NCBI GenBank assembly: GCA_052389755.1
Contig: JBQTHP010000020.1
Coordinates: 1 to 64,000, forward strand
DNA: 64,000 nt
Origin: JBQTHP01 sp052389755
Lineage (GTDB): Bacteria > Pseudomonadota > Gammaproteobacteria > Steroidobacterales > Steroidobacteraceae
Direction of reading: 5' to 3'
Numbering within the stretch: the stretch's first letter is position 1; the number at the start of each line of letters is the position of its first letter. Under the pieces are notes generated by a model. That model was not told where the DNA came from and searched no databases. It saw only the letters and a program-made list of their open reading frames with translations. Below, piece by piece: positions 17,678 to 27,538 of the stretch. The translations under genes and the position numbers were made by a program.

Positions 17678-18535
17678 CTAAAGAGTGTTGAAACGAGCGT
17701 GGATGCTCGTGCGACCGGCGTGCGCGTCTCCGCTCTTCTCTTCCCTCTTCTCATTCTTCCCTGAATCTCCTCTCGCAGCTTCCCCGCGCAACTGAGCGGC
17801 CGCGTCGCGGCCCAGATAACGGTCCACGAGTCGGCGCACGATATAGAGGAGCGGGATCAGGGCCACGGCCGCCGTCATCTTGTAGCAGTAGTTCACGGTG
17901 CCGACCGCGAGAAACTGCGGGATCGGCCAGGATTGCGGGCCGAGCACGAACGCGATGTACAGCACGATGAAGCTGTCCACGAGCTGCGACACCGCGGTCG
18001 ATGCGGTCGCTCGCAGCCAGACGAAGCGCTCGCCCGTGGCTCTCCGGATGCGGTGGAAGATCGACACGTCGATGAGCTGGCCGATCAGGAACGCGATGAT
18101 CGAACCGCCGATCGTCCATAACCCCTGGCCGAAGACGAGCGCGTAGGCCCGCTGGATGTCGGGCACGCCGAGCTCGGCATTCGCCTCGACCCAGAAACCT
18201 GCCGGCGCGAGCGCGATCGATACATAGGCGACGATGAACGCGTAGGCGATGCAGACGACCGCCGTCCAGGAGATGAACCGCACCCCGCGTACGCCGTAGT
18301 ACTCGTTGATGATGTCGGTGAGGATGAAGACGAACGGCCAGAGCAGCACGCCCGCCGTGAAGTTGAGCGTGCCGGACACGCCGAGCAGGTCCCATCGGAA
18401 TGGATCGACACCGAGTGTCGCTTCGAGCGCGAAGATCTTGACGCCGACGAACTCCGCAATCAGCGCGTTCGTGACAAGGAACGCGGCGAGCACGACGAAC
18501 AGCCGGTTCGTCCGGAACGCAGCCGTACCCACCAT
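17678..18535 (-). CDS. yhhQ: Queuosine precursor transporter, YhhQ/VUT family
   Basis: A 285-residue inner-membrane protein with about six hydrophobic helices. Family marks include LWPFVFILTDIINEYYGVRG, the conserved FLIGQLIDVSIFHRIRRATG, and RATASTAVSQLVDSFIVL. Members import queuosine precursors (preQ0/preQ1) for tRNA modification. The C-terminal 35 residues are hydrophilic (DSGKNEKREEKSGD) and not part of the core. The start ATG overlaps the stop of the upstream Hsp15-like gene by 1 nt. Confidence 0.9.
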   Translation of the reverse strand: MVGTAAFRTNRLFVVLAAFLVTNALIAEFVGVKIFALEATLGVDPFRWDLLGVSGTLNFTAGVLLWPFVFILTDIINEYYGVRGVRFISWTAVVCIAYAFIVAYVSIALAPAGFWVEANAELGVPDIQRAYALVFGQGLWTIGGSIIAFLIGQLIDVSIFHRIRRATGERFVWLRATASTAVSQLVDSFIVLYIAFVLGPQSWPIPQFLAVGTVNYCYKMTAAVALIPLLYIVRRLVDRYLGRDAAAQLRGEAARGDSGKNEKREEKSGDAHAGRTSIHARFNTL

Positions 18536-18921
18536 CAGTCGCGCCCGCGTATCCGGCGCAGTTCGCGCCGCTCGTGCTTTTCAGGTCGCCCGGCCGGCCG
18601 CGGAGACAGGGCCGCGGCCATTTTCATGCGCCGGACGAACAGCTCGCGCTGCGCGCGGCTCTCCGGTGTTTCCTCGTAGCACTGCTGCGCTTCGCTCGCC
18701 GGTCCCCGACGCTGCGGTATCGAGCGCACCGCGCAATCGAAGGTGGTCGCGCCACGCACGAAGCTCACGCGATCTCCTGGCCGCACTGCGTGGGCGGGCT
18801 TCACGCGAACGCCGTTGATGTGCACCTTGCCGCCGGTGACGGCTTGCGCCGCGAGCGAGCGCGACTTGAAAAGGCGCGTGGCGAAGAGCCACCGATCGAT
18901 GCGCAGCGACTCGGGCGACAT
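18535..18921 (-). CDS. hslR: S4-domain RNA-binding protein, Hsp15-like
   Basis: A 128-residue protein with an N-terminal S4 domain (RIDRWLFATRLFKSRSLAAQ, then GGKVHINGVRVKPAHAVRPGD), followed by a basic tail with RRMKMAAALSPRPAGRP and KHERRELRRIRGRD. The E. coli homologue binds free 50S subunits carrying a nascent chain and helps recycle them after heat shock. Length and C-terminal Lys/Arg richness match. It is divergent from kbl across 23 nt. Confidence 0.92.
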   Translation of the reverse strand: MSPESLRIDRWLFATRLFKSRSLAAQAVTGGKVHINGVRVKPAHAVRPGDRVSFVRGATTFDCAVRSIPQRRGPASEAQQCYEETPESRAQRELFVRRMKMAAALSPRPAGRPEKHERRELRRIRGRD

Positions 18922-18944
18922 GACCCTGCGAGTATACTGACGCG

Positions 18945-20141
18945 ATGCAACCGCAGCTTATCGAACGCCTGCGCGCGGATCTCGCGGCCGTGCGCGAGCA
19001 GGGTCTGTACAAGCGCGAACGCGTGCTTTCGAGCCCGCAGGGCGGGCTCGTGCGCACGAACGACCAGGAGGTCGTCAACCTCTGCGCGAACAACTATCTC
19101 GGCCTCGCCAATCACCCGGCGGTGCGCGAGGCGGCACATCGCGCGCTCGATCGATTCGGCTACGGCATGGCGTCCGTGCGCTTCATCTGCGGCACTCAGA
19201 GCGTGCACAAGCAGCTCGAGGAGCGCCTCGCGAGCTTCCTCGGCTTCGAGGACTCGATCCTCTATTCCTCGTGCTTCGACGCGAATGGCGGTCTCTTCGA
19301 AACGCTGCTCGACGAGCAGGACGCGGTCATCTCCGACGCCCTCAATCACGCGAGCATCATCGACGGCGTCCGCCTCTGCAAAGCGCAGCGGTACCGCTAC
19401 GCGAACAGCGACATGGGCGAGCTCGAGCGCTGCCTCAGGGAAGCGCGCGGCGCACGCACGCGCCTCATCGCAACCGACGGAGTGTTCTCGATGGACGGCA
19501 CGATCGCGAACCTCCGCGCGATCTGCGAGCTTGCCGATCGCTACGACGCGCTCGTCATGGTGGATGATTCGCACGCGACCGGCTTCATGGGTCCGCGCGG
19601 CCGTGGAACACCCGAGCACTGCGGGGTGGCAGATCGGATCGACATCGTGACGAGCACTCTCGGCAAGGCGCTCGGCGGCGGCAGCGGCGGCTTCATCGCG
19701 GCGAGGCGCGAGGTCGTCGAGTGGCTGCGTCAGCGCTCGCGGCCCTACCTTTTCTCGAACAGCATTCCGCCGGTGGTCGCGGGCGTGAGCTTGCGAGTGC
19801 TCGAGCTCATCGACGACGCGCCGGAGCTGCGCACTCGCCTGTTCGAAAACGCGCGTCATTTCCGCGCCGGCCTGGCCGCGGCGGGTTTCGATCTGAAACC
19901 GGGCGAGCACCCGATCATCCCGGTGATGATCGGCGATGCGGCCCTCGCGGCGCGCATGGCCGATCGGCTGCTCGAGCTCGGCGTCTACGTGATCGGCTTT
20001 TCGTTTCCCGTCGTGCCGAAGGGCCAGGCGCGCATCCGCACGCAGATGTCCGCCGCCCTCGGGCGCGAGCAGCTCGACCGTGCGATCGAAGCGTTTTCGC
20101 TCGCGGGCCGCGAGCTCGGGATCATCAAGGGTGCGCGATGA
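18945..20141 (+). CDS. kbl: Glycine C-acetyltransferase (2-amino-3-ketobutyrate CoA ligase)
   Basis: A 398-residue PLP enzyme of the alpha-oxoamine synthase family, cleaving 2-amino-3-ketobutyrate with CoA to glycine and acetyl-CoA, the second step of threonine breakdown. Seen are [48 protein letters not shown] and the PLP lysine in [18 protein letters not shown]. The stop overlaps the tdh start (ATGA), the usual kbl-tdh operon. Confidence 0.97.
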   Translation: MQPQLIERLRADLAAVREQGLYKRERVLSSPQGGLVRTNDQEVVNLCANNYLGLANHPAVREAAHRALDRFGYGMASVRFICGTQSVHKQLEERLASFLGFEDSILYSSCFDANGGLFETLLDEQDAVISDALNHASIIDGVRLCKAQRYRYANSDMGELERCLREARGARTRLIATDGVFSMDGTIANLRAICELADRYDALVMVDDSHATGFMGPRGRGTPEHCGVADRIDIVTSTLGKALGGGSGGFIAARREVVEWLRQRSRPYLFSNSIPPVVAGVSLRVLELIDDAPELRTRLFENARHFRAGLAAAGFDLKPGEHPIIPVMIGDAALAARMADRLLELGVYVIGFSFPVVPKGQARIRTQMSAALGREQLDRAIEAFSLAGRELGIIKGAR

Positions 20142-21169
20142 AGGCTCTCGTCAAGAAGGAGGCGAAGCCGGGCATCTGGCTCGAGGAGATTCCCGAGCCC
20201 AAGGTCGGACCGAACGACGTGCTGATCGAGATCGCCAAGACCGCGATCTGCGGCACCGACATGCACATCTACAAGTGGGATGCGTGGGCCGCCAAGACGA
20301 TCCGCGTGCCGATGGCAGTCGGGCACGAGTACTGCGGCCGCATCGTCGAGCTCGGATCGGAAGTGCGCGGATTGAATGTCGGCGATCGCGTCTCGGGCGA
20401 AGGCCACGTAACGTGCGGGTATTGCCGCAACTGTCGGGCGGGCCGGCGGCATCTGTGCCGCAACACGGTCGGTGTCGGCGTCGATCGACCCGGTGCGTTC
20501 GCGGAGTACCTGTCGCTGCCGGCGTCGAATGCGTTCAAGTTGTCGGACAGCATCACGGACGACATCGCAGCCATCCTCGATCCGTTCGGCAACGCGACGC
20601 ACACCGCCCTCGCCTTCAACATGGTCGGAGAGGACGTGCTCATCACCGGCGCGGGTCCCATCGGCATCATGGCGGTCGCCGTCGCCCGCTTCGTCGGCGC
20701 GCGCCATATCGTGATCACCGACGTCAACGACTACCGGCTCGAGCTCGCGCGCAAGATGGGCGCAAGCCGCGCGATCAACGTCTCGCGCGATTCGCTCGAT
20801 CGGACGATGCAGGACCTGGGCATGCAGGAGGGATTCGACGTCGGCCTCGAGATGTCGGGCAACGCCGCCGCGTTTCGCGACCTCCTGCGCACCATGCATC
20901 ACGGCGGCTCGGTCGCGATCCTCGGCATTCCGCCCGATGAAACCGCGATCGACTGGAATCAGGTGATCTTCAAGGGGCTCACGCTGAAGGGCATCTACGG
21001 CCGCGAGATGTTCGAGACCTGGTACAAAATGGCGAGCATGCTGCAGAGCGGCCTCTCGCTCGAGCCGATCATCACGCACCACTTTCCGATCCAGGAATAC
21101 GAGCGCGGCTTTCAGACGATGGGGTCGGGGCAGTCGGGGAAGGTCATCCTGGATTGGGCCACGATCTAG
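20138..21169 (+). CDS. tdh: L-threonine 3-dehydrogenase
   Basis: A 343-residue zinc-dependent medium-chain dehydrogenase oxidising threonine to 2-amino-3-ketobutyrate. The catalytic zinc region is [15 protein letters not shown] then [11 protein letters not shown]; the structural zinc cysteines are in [15 protein letters not shown]; the NAD-binding glycine motif is [11 protein letters not shown]. The C-terminal [14 protein letters not shown] is diagnostic. It works with kbl directly upstream. Confidence 0.97.
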   Translation: MKALVKKEAKPGIWLEEIPEPKVGPNDVLIEIAKTAICGTDMHIYKWDAWAAKTIRVPMAVGHEYCGRIVELGSEVRGLNVGDRVSGEGHVTCGYCRNCRAGRRHLCRNTVGVGVDRPGAFAEYLSLPASNAFKLSDSITDDIAAILDPFGNATHTALAFNMVGEDVLITGAGPIGIMAVAVARFVGARHIVITDVNDYRLELARKMGASRAINVSRDSLDRTMQDLGMQEGFDVGLEMSGNAAAFRDLLRTMHHGGSVAILGIPPDETAIDWNQVIFKGLTLKGIYGREMFETWYKMASMLQSGLSLEPIITHHFPIQEYERGFQTMGSGQSGKVILDWATI

Positions 21170-21186
21170 GAGGCTACAGACTACAA

Positions 21187-21252
21187 GCTACAGGCTACAG
21201 GGAAGAGATAGAGACGACGTAGAACCGGGCGCTCTTCCCTGTAGCCTGTAGC
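21187..21252. repeat. Long inverted repeat between tdh and sppA (GGCTACAGGCTACAG type)
   Basis: Two perfect 21 bp inverted arms (21187-21207, containing GCTACAGGCTACAGG, and 21232-21252) with a 24 nt loop. It lies between the convergent 3' ends of tdh and sppA, so as RNA it would form a strong hairpin on both strands and could act as a bidirectional transcript-end stabiliser. There is no T-run typical of a Rho-independent terminator. The unit GGCTACAGGCTACAG recurs at 27578-27594. Confidence 0.8.
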
Positions 21253-21269
21253 CTCTAGCCAGCGGAGCC

Positions 21270-23108
21270 CTAGGGTGCTGCGCAGAAACAGTACGCGTAC
21301 GCTCTGTAGGGCTCCGCGAAGCGGGCCACGCGTTCGAGCTCGCGGTGAAGTGGACGCAGGCGGTGCAAGGTGTGCGCCATCGAGCGCGCGCGACCGTCCG
21401 TCTGCACGGCAAGCCGCACGAGCGACGATTTCACCTGCAGAGCGAGCTCCTGCGCCCAGGAGAGCTCCGGCTCGATGAAATCGACCTCGTAGTCGGTGAT
21501 CCTGGCGCGTTTCGCGGCCGCCTTCACCGCGGCATCGAACGAGCCGAGCGTGTCGACGAGGCCGATGCGCTGCGCATCCGCGCCCGACCACACGCGTCCC
21601 TGCGCGATGAGGTCCACCTCGTCGCGCGTCTTCCTGCGGCCCTTCGCAACGCGCTCGAGGAACTCTTCATAGCTGCGCTCGACACTCGACTGCAAGAGCG
21701 CGCGAACGTCGTCGCCGAGCGGACGATCGAGGCGCAGCTGGCCGGAAAGCGGGGTCGTGCCGACGCCGTCGACGTTGACGCCGAGCTTGTCCAGCGTGCG
21801 ACCCAGCGTCGGGATGACGGCGAACACACCGATCGAGCCCGTGACGGTTGCGGGACTCGCGTAGATCTCGTCGGCCGGCGCCGCGATGTAATAGCCGCCC
21901 GATGCCGCAAGGTCGCCCATCGATGCGACCACCGGCTTGCCGGCCACCTTGACCGCAAGGATTTCCCGGTAGATCTCCTCGGAGGCGAACATGCTGCCGC
22001 CCGGGCTGTCGATGCGCACCACGAGCGCGCGCACGTCCTCGTCGAGCCGCGCCTGGCGCACGAGCCGCGCGGTCGATTCACCGCCGATGGTTCCCGGGGG
22101 TTGCTCGCCGTCCAGAATCTCGCCGGCGGCCACCACGACGGCCACGCGAGGTCTGCCGTCCGCCGAGAGTTTCTTCTCGGCGTGCAGGACGCGCACGTAA
22201 TCGGCATGCGAGACGCCCTGGAAGGAGCCTTCGTTCTCGTCCTCGCCCACGAGCCCGATGAGCCGCTTCTCCACCTCGAGCCGCGATTTGAGGCCGGTCA
22301 CGAGCCCCGCCTTCAGGGCGATGCCGGCGAGATCGCCCTTGGTCTCGACGGCCGCCGGACCGAGCGACGCCGTATAGCCCGAGAGCGCTTCAGGGTCTAG
22401 CTTGCGCACCTTCGCGATCGCGTTCCGGTACGTGCTCCAGAGTGAGGCGAGATATGCGCGGGCTTCCTCGCGCTCCTCGGGAGACATGTCGTCGCGAACG
22501 AAGATCTCCACTGCGCTCTTGAATTTCCCGGCGCGAAAGACATTGACCTCCACTCCGAGCTTCTCGAGCGCCTCCTTGAAGTACATGCGGTAGCGGTCGT
22601 ATCCGTCGATGAGCACGATGCCCATCGGGTCGAGGTACAGCTCGTCCGCGTGCGCGGCGAGGTAGTACTGGTCCTGCAGGAACAGCGTGCCGTGCGCGAT
22701 GACTTTCTTGCCGCTGGCGCGGAACTCGGACACCGCGCGCGCGAGCTCCTCGAGTGTCGGCTGACCGGCCCCGGCGAAATATTCGAGATCGAGCACGAGC
22801 ACCGGGATGCGCTCGTCCTTGACGGCCGCGCGGATCGCATCGGTCAGATCCCAGAGCAGCGTCTCGGCGCGCCCCCGGCCGCGCGCCTCCTCGATGGCCC
22901 GCTCGATCGGATCGCCGGAGAGCTGCTCGACGATCTCGCCTTCGGGCGCGATGACGAGCGCCGCCTTGTGCGGGATAGCCGGAATCGAGACGCGCAGCGC
23001 GCCGATTACCAGGCCGAAGAGGACGAGCAGCAGGATCAGATGCAGGAACTTGCGCAACCCATCCAGGCCGCGCCAGAGAAAGTGCAGGACGGAGGCGATG
23101 ACTCCCAT
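21270..23108 (-). CDS. sppA: Signal peptide peptidase SppA, 67 kDa type
   Basis: A 612-residue membrane-anchored serine protease with one N-terminal membrane helix (LHLILLLVLFGLVIGAL, about residues 22-38). Two S49 peptidase repeats are present. The catalytic Lys lies in VNVFRAGKFKSAVEIF in the N-terminal half, and the catalytic Ser in VRIDSPGGSMFASEEIY in the C-terminal half, the long SppA arrangement. It degrades cleaved signal peptides in the inner membrane. It lies 2 nt from the upstream dehydrogenase gene, so probably shares a transcript. Confidence 0.95.
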   Translation of the reverse strand: MGVIASVLHFLWRGLDGLRKFLHLILLLVLFGLVIGALRVSIPAIPHKAALVIAPEGEIVEQLSGDPIERAIEEARGRGRAETLLWDLTDAIRAAVKDERIPVLVLDLEYFAGAGQPTLEELARAVSEFRASGKKVIAHGTLFLQDQYYLAAHADELYLDPMGIVLIDGYDRYRMYFKEALEKLGVEVNVFRAGKFKSAVEIFVRDDMSPEEREEARAYLASLWSTYRNAIAKVRKLDPEALSGYTASLGPAAVETKGDLAGIALKAGLVTGLKSRLEVEKRLIGLVGEDENEGSFQGVSHADYVRVLHAEKKLSADGRPRVAVVVAAGEILDGEQPPGTIGGESTARLVRQARLDEDVRALVVRIDSPGGSMFASEEIYREILAVKVAGKPVVASMGDLAASGGYYIAAPADEIYASPATVTGSIGVFAVIPTLGRTLDKLGVNVDGVGTTPLSGQLRLDRPLGDDVRALLQSSVERSYEEFLERVAKGRRKTRDEVDLIAQGRVWSGADAQRIGLVDTLGSFDAAVKAAAKRARITDYEVDFIEPELSWAQELALQVKSSLVRLAVQTDGRARSMAHTLHRLRPLHRELERVARFAEPYRAYAYCFCAAP

Positions 23109-23109
23109 G

Positions 23110-24192
23110 TCAGCCTCGCCAGCTCACGCGGTAGATCGCCCCGGCGTGATCGTCCGACACGAGCATCGAGCCGTCATCGAGCACGAGCAGGTCGACCGGC
23201 CTGCCGCTCGGTTTACCGTCTGCGCCGAGCCAGCCGGTCGCGAACGGCTCGTAACTCACCGCGCGGTTCCCCTCGAGGCGCACGTGCGTGATGCGATAGC
23301 CGATCGGCGCGCTGCGATTCCACGAGCCATGCTCGGCGATGAAAAGCTGACCCCGGTATTCCTTCGGAAACGTCGTACCGCTGTAGAACTTCACGCCGAG
23401 CGAGGCGACGTGCGGACCGAGTTTCTGCACGGGCGGCACGTACTGAGCACAGGCGCCGGGCTTGCCGAGCTCGGTGTCGACGATCGAGCCGCCGTGGCAA
23501 TGCGGAAAGCCGAAGTGGGCCCCGGCCTTTGCGAGCCGGTTGAGCTCGTCTGGCGGAACGTCGTCACCGAGCAGGTCGCGCCCGTTATCGGTGAACCACA
23601 GCTCGCCGGTGCGCGGATGCCAGGTGAAGCCGACGCTGTTGCGGACACCGCGCGCCACGGTCTCGCGCCCCGACCCGTCCGCGTTCATGCGCTCGATCGT
23701 CGCGAAGCGCTCGCACACGTTGCACGGCGCACCCAGCGGTACGTACAGCTTGCCGTCGGGCCCGAATGCAAGATAGCGCCAGCCGTGATGCCGCTCGGTC
23801 GGAAGCTGAGCGACCTCGACCGGGTTCGGCGGCGCGGCAAGCTTCGATTCGACTTCGTCGTAGCGGACGATGCGGTGAGTTTCGGCGACGTAGAGATCGC
23901 CGTCGCGAAACGCCACGCCGTTCGGCATGTTGAGGCCGGACGCAATCTCTACGACGTCGCGCTTGTCGCCTCCGATGTTCCGCACGGCGTACACCTTGCC
24001 CGCCGTGCGTGTGCCGACGAACAGCGTGCCTTCGGCGCCGAGCGTCATCGAACGCGCGTTCGGTACGTCGGAAACCCACGTCTCGATCGCAAACCCCGGC
24101 GGCAGTTTTACAGCCGAGAGGTCGGGTACCGCCATAGCCGATGCCGTGGCCCCGAGCGCCACGACGAGCATCAGCAGATGGCGGAGCATCAC
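23110..24192 (-). CDS. PQQ-type sugar dehydrogenase-like beta-propeller protein
   Basis: A 360-residue secreted protein: a signal peptide (MMLRHLLMLVVALGATASAMA), then a six-bladed beta-propeller of the soluble glucose/sorbosone dehydrogenase family. Typical stretches are LPPGFAIETWVSDVPNARSM, the ERHHGWRYLAFGPDGKLYV blade with the catalytic His region, and RGQLFIAEHGSWNRS near the C-terminus. A CxxC pair (GAPCNVCERF) may form a disulfide. It probably oxidises a sugar or aldehyde in the periplasm if PQQ is available; substrate and activity are unknown. Confidence 0.85.
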   Translation of the reverse strand: MMLRHLLMLVVALGATASAMAVPDLSAVKLPPGFAIETWVSDVPNARSMTLGAEGTLFVGTRTAGKVYAVRNIGGDKRDVVEIASGLNMPNGVAFRDGDLYVAETHRIVRYDEVESKLAAPPNPVEVAQLPTERHHGWRYLAFGPDGKLYVPLGAPCNVCERFATIERMNADGSGRETVARGVRNSVGFTWHPRTGELWFTDNGRDLLGDDVPPDELNRLAKAGAHFGFPHCHGGSIVDTELGKPGACAQYVPPVQKLGPHVASLGVKFYSGTTFPKEYRGQLFIAEHGSWNRSAPIGYRITHVRLEGNRAVSYEPFATGWLGADGKPSGRPVDLLVLDDGSMLVSDDHAGAIYRVSWRG

Positions 24193-24197
24193 GTCTT

Positions 24198-24542
24198 TCA
24201 GACTTTCTCTTCGATCCGTGCCGCCTTGCCGGAAAGATCGCGCAGGTAGTACAGCTTCGCCCGCCGCACGTTGCCGCGCCGCTTCACGGACACGTCGCTG
24301 ATTGCAGGGCTGTGGGTCTGGAAGACGCGCTCGACGCCTTCACCGTGCGAAATCTTGCGAACGGTGAACGAGGAGTTCAGGCCGCGATTGCTCTTCGCGA
24401 TCACCACGCCCTCGTAGGCCTGCACGCGCTCGCGGTCTCCCTCGGTCACCTTGACCTGCACGACGACGGTGTCGCCCGGATTGAAGTCCGGCACCTTGCG
24501 CGTCATGCGCCTTTTTTCGATTTCCTGAATGATCTTGCTCAT
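24198..24542 (-). CDS. rplS: 50S ribosomal protein L19
   Basis: A 114-residue L19: [26 protein letters not shown] near the N-terminus, [17 protein letters not shown], and [25 protein letters not shown] at the end. It completes the conserved rpsP-rimM-trmD-rplS operon. L19 sits at the 30S-50S interface. It starts 7 nt after trmD. Confidence 0.98.
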   Translation of the reverse strand: MSKIIQEIEKRRMTRKVPDFNPGDTVVVQVKVTEGDRERVQAYEGVVIAKSNRGLNSSFTVRKISHGEGVERVFQTHSPAISDVSVKRRGNVRRAKLYYLRDLSGKAARIEEKV

Positions 24543-24549
24543 GGGTCTT

Positions 24550-25284
24550 TCACCTTTTCCCGAGGTACTCGCTCAGCAGGCGGCTCGCCTCGGGAGCGAG
24601 CGCGCGCTTCACAATCAGGTCCGGCCGGCGCCGCCAGGTGCGGACCACCGCTTCACGCAACCGCCACCGGCGGATGTCGGCATGGTTGCCGGACATCAGC
24701 ACGGCCGGCACCGCAGAACCCTCGAACGTTTCCGGCCGCGTGTAGTGCGGCCAGTCGAGAAGCCCGTCGCTGAAGGACTCCTCTTCGCTCGAGCGTTCGT
24801 CATTTAACGCGCCCGGCAGGAGCCGCGCCACTGCATCGATCAGCACGAGCGCCGGGAGCTCGCCGCCCGAGAGCACGTAGTCGCCGATCGACAGCTCCCG
24901 ATCGACGCCGAGCTCGACGATCCGCTCGTCGATTCCTTCGTATCGCCCCGCCACGAGCACGAGCCCGGGCAGAGCTGCGAGCTCGCGCGCGATCCGCGCA
25001 TCGAGCAGCTCGCCTTGCGCCGAGAGGTGCACCCGCACGCTCCCCGATGGGCTCCGCGCGTGCGCCGCTCGAATCGCCGCCAGCATCGGCTCGGGCTTGA
25101 GAACCATCCCGGGCCCGCCGCCGTACGGCCGGTCGTCCACCGTACGATGCACGTCGCTCGTGTGCCCGCGGGGGTCTTCCGTCCCGACGGCGAGGAGGCC
25201 GCGGTCGATCGCGCGACCGACGATGCCGAACTCGAGCGCGCCCCGGATCATGTCCGGGAACAGCGTGACGACTTCGATGCGCAT
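24550..25284 (-). CDS. trmD: tRNA (guanine-N1)-methyltransferase
   Basis: A 244-residue SPOUT-family enzyme making m1G37 in tRNAs, which prevents +1 frameshifting. Seen are [37 protein letters not shown], the SAM-knot residues [14 protein letters not shown] and [19 protein letters not shown], and [20 protein letters not shown]. The ATG at 25284 overlaps the rimM stop by 1 nt. Confidence 0.98.
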   Translation of the reverse strand: MRIEVVTLFPDMIRGALEFGIVGRAIDRGLLAVGTEDPRGHTSDVHRTVDDRPYGGGPGMVLKPEPMLAAIRAAHARSPSGSVRVHLSAQGELLDARIARELAALPGLVLVAGRYEGIDERIVELGVDRELSIGDYVLSGGELPALVLIDAVARLLPGALNDERSSEEESFSDGLLDWPHYTRPETFEGSAVPAVLMSGNHADIRRWRLREAVVRTWRRRPDLIVKRALAPEASRLLSEYLGKR

Positions 25285-25808
25285 CAGCCCGGATCCTCGA
25301 GCTCGACTGGCCAATCCACGACGATGACGCCCGCGTCGAGCCGCACTTCGCGGATGTGCACCGGCGTCGCCGGCACCCAGTGCTCGCCCCGCGCGCCGCG
25401 CACCACCATCACCGCATGCGCCGGTCCATCGACGAAGTGCTCGAGCACCCCGAGCTCCGCTCCGTCAAGATTGCGCACCGCGAGCCCCACGAGGTCGGCG
25501 CGGTAGAACTGCCGCGCACCCGTCGCAGGCAGATTCGCGCGCGCAATCTCCACAACCGATCCGCGCAGCGCGGCCGCCGCGTCACGATCGCCCACGCCCG
25601 CGAGGCGCACCACGAGGCCCTTGCCCTGTGCGCGCCCCTCGATCACCTGGCGCTCAGTGCGCTCCTCGCCCGCGCCCTTCAGGCTCCAGGCGACGTACTT
25701 CAGGAGCTCGCCGGGCGGGTCCGTGTAGGACTCCACGTGCATCCAGCCCTTCACACCAAAAGGCGCACCGATCCGCCCCATCTCGACCCACTCGGCCCGT
25801 GGACTCAC
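25284..25808 (-). CDS. rimM: Ribosome maturation factor RimM
   Basis: A 174-residue RimM with an N-terminal beta-barrel (MGRIGAPFGVKGWMHVESYTD) and a C-terminal PRC domain (FYRADLVGLAVRNLDGAELG then VPATPVHIREVRLDAGVIVVDWP). It binds S19 and assists 30S head maturation. A GTG start at 25808 gives 174 residues; an ATG nine codons further in is an alternative. It follows rpsP by 22 nt. Confidence 0.96.
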   Translation of the reverse strand: MSPRAEWVEMGRIGAPFGVKGWMHVESYTDPPGELLKYVAWSLKGAGEERTERQVIEGRAQGKGLVVRLAGVGDRDAAAALRGSVVEIARANLPATGARQFYRADLVGLAVRNLDGAELGVLEHFVDGPAHAVMVVRGARGEHWVPATPVHIREVRLDAGVIVVDWPVELEDPG

Positions 25809-25830
25809 AGCCCTCGGCCCTCAGCCGACT

Positions 25831-26085
25831 TCAGACGGTAGCCTGCTTCCGATAAGACGCCACGAGCGTGCGCACGCGATCCGACTGCTGCGCGCCCTTG
25901 CCGACCCAATAGTCGATGCGCGGCAGGTCGAGCTTGAGCTTCTGCTCGCCCCGCCGCGCGATGGGGTTGAAATATCCGACGTTTTCGAGGCTCGCGCCGC
26001 CCTGGCGCTTGCGGCTGTCCGTCACCATGACGTGGAAGAAGGGCTGATTCCGCGCGCCGCGCCGGGTCAGGCGAATGGTTACCAT
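25831..26085 (-). CDS. rpsP: 30S ribosomal protein S16
   Basis: An 84-residue S16: MVTIRLTRRGARNQPFFHVM, then DSRKRQGGASLENVGYFNP and RIDYWVGKGAQQSDRVRTL. The start at 26085 matches family length; an upstream in-frame start would add 15 unrelated residues. It is the first gene of rpsP-rimM-trmD-rplS and lies 73 nt downstream of ffh, as in many gammaproteobacteria. Confidence 0.98.
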   Translation of the reverse strand: MVTIRLTRRGARNQPFFHVMVTDSRKRQGGASLENVGYFNPIARRGEQKLKLDLPRIDYWVGKGAQQSDRVRTLVASYRKQATV

Positions 26086-26158
26086 GATCTCGCTGCTCTC
26101 CAGCTGATTGCCGTGGGCGGGGGCGCCCAAAAAGAGCGCGGATTCTACGCAAATGGAC

Positions 26159-27514
26159 CTACGGGAGAAAGCCCGGAGGGGTCTTTCCCTTTATGGCGCC
26201 CAGCATGCGATCGAGCCGGCCGCCCTTCACGCTCTTCATCATCCTCTGCATCTCCAGGAACTGCTTCAGGAGCCGGTTTACGTCCTGGACCTGCACCCCC
26301 GCGCCTCGGGCGATCCGCCGGCGGCGCGACCCATCGATGATGCCCGGCCGGCGCCGCTCTTTGACCGTCATCGAATCGATGATGGCGACCTGACGGCGCA
26401 GCTCCCGGTCGCCCTGGTCGACGGAGACCGCCCGCTGGGTTGCAGCCGTCGGACGCTTGGCGAGGAGCGCGCGCACACCACCCAGCTACCGCACCTGCTC
26501 GAGCTGGCCGCGCAGGTCGGTCATGTCGAAGACCTTGCCCTTGACGACCGTGCGGGCGATGCGCTCGGCCTCGCGCGCATCGACATCGCGCTGCACCTGT
26601 TCGACGAGCGCCACGACGTCGCCCATGCCGAGAATCCGCGACGCCATGCGCTCGGGGTCGAACGGCTCGAGCGCTTCGGTCTTCTCCCCGACGCCGAGAA
26701 ACACGATCGGCTTGCCCGTGATGTGTCGCACCGAGAGCGCCGCGCCGCCCCGCGCATCGCCGTCGGCCTTCGTCAGAACGATGCCGGTCAGATCGAGGGC
26801 GGAGCCGAATGCGCGTGCCGCATTCACCGCATCCTGCCCGGCCATCGCATCGACGACGAACAGCCGTTCGTTCGCGCCGACCGCGGCGTCGATCTCGTGC
26901 ACCTCATCCATCATCTCCCGATCGACGTGCAGCCGGCCGGCGGTGTCCACGATCAGCACGTCGCTCACCGTGCGACGCGCCTGCTCGAGCGCCGCGCGCG
27001 CAATCGCACTCGGCGTCGAGCCCGCCTCCGCCTCGTAGAAGCCGGACTCGACCTGCGTCGCGAGGCGTTCGAGTTGCAGGATCGCAGCGGGACGACGCAC
27101 GTCGGTGCTGACGAGCAGCACGCGCTTCTTCTCGCGCTCGATGAGCCAGCGGGCGAGTTTTGCCGCCGTCGTCGTCTTGCCCGCACCCTGAAGACCTGCG
27201 AGCAGCACCACGATCGGCGGCTGCGCCCGAAGGCTGAATCCCGCGCGCGCGCCGCCCATGAGCGCGATGAGCTCGCGGTGAAGGATCCCGATGAAGGCCT
27301 GCCCCGGCGTGAGGCTCGTTGCGACCTCCTCGCCGAGCGCCTTCGACTTCACGGCATCGATGAAGCCCTTGACGACCGGCAGCGCGACGTCCGCTTCGAG
27401 CAGCGCAACCCGCACGTCGCGCAGGACCTCGGTCGCGTTCTCCTCGGTGATGCGCCCGCGGCCACGAAGAGAGTTGACGGTGCGCGTCAGGCGCTCGGAG
27501 AGATTGTCGAACAT
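26159..27514 (-). CDS. ffh: Signal recognition particle GTPase Ffh, interrupted by an in-frame TAG
   Basis: Ffh targets membrane and secreted proteins co-translationally with 4.5S RNA and FtsY. The N and G domains are intact over residues 1-342: [21 protein letters not shown]1 [15 protein letters not shown] (from 107), the [11 protein letters not shown] segment, [10 protein letters not shown], and [16 protein letters not shown]. The codon after QLEQVR is TAG (26486-26488); the same frame then continues into a recognisable M domain ([51 protein letters not shown]) ending PPGFLP. Without the TAG the protein would be 451 residues, the family length. Related proteins have Lys, Asn or Gln at this place, so a single base change explains it. 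A GTG at 26476, 9 nt past the stop, could restart the M domain. Alternatives: sequence error, recent mutation, suppression. Confidence 0.9.
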
Positions 27515-27538
27515 GTTGATAACGCTGGGGAATCAGGC

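Noticed and set aside
14375..17764. A 1129-codon open frame on the plus strand opposite putA
   Set aside because: High-GC antisense shadow: Arg/His/Ala-rich with no recognisable domain, whereas putA on the other strand has full family motifs.
21187..21252. Rho-independent terminator
   Set aside because: The stem is strong but has no T-run on either side, and the unit recurs elsewhere as an intergenic repeat.
26486..26488. Genome-wide TAG recoding
   Set aside because: TAG ends tdh, sufU and sufT normally in this window, so only local suppression, error or a split gene remains plausible.
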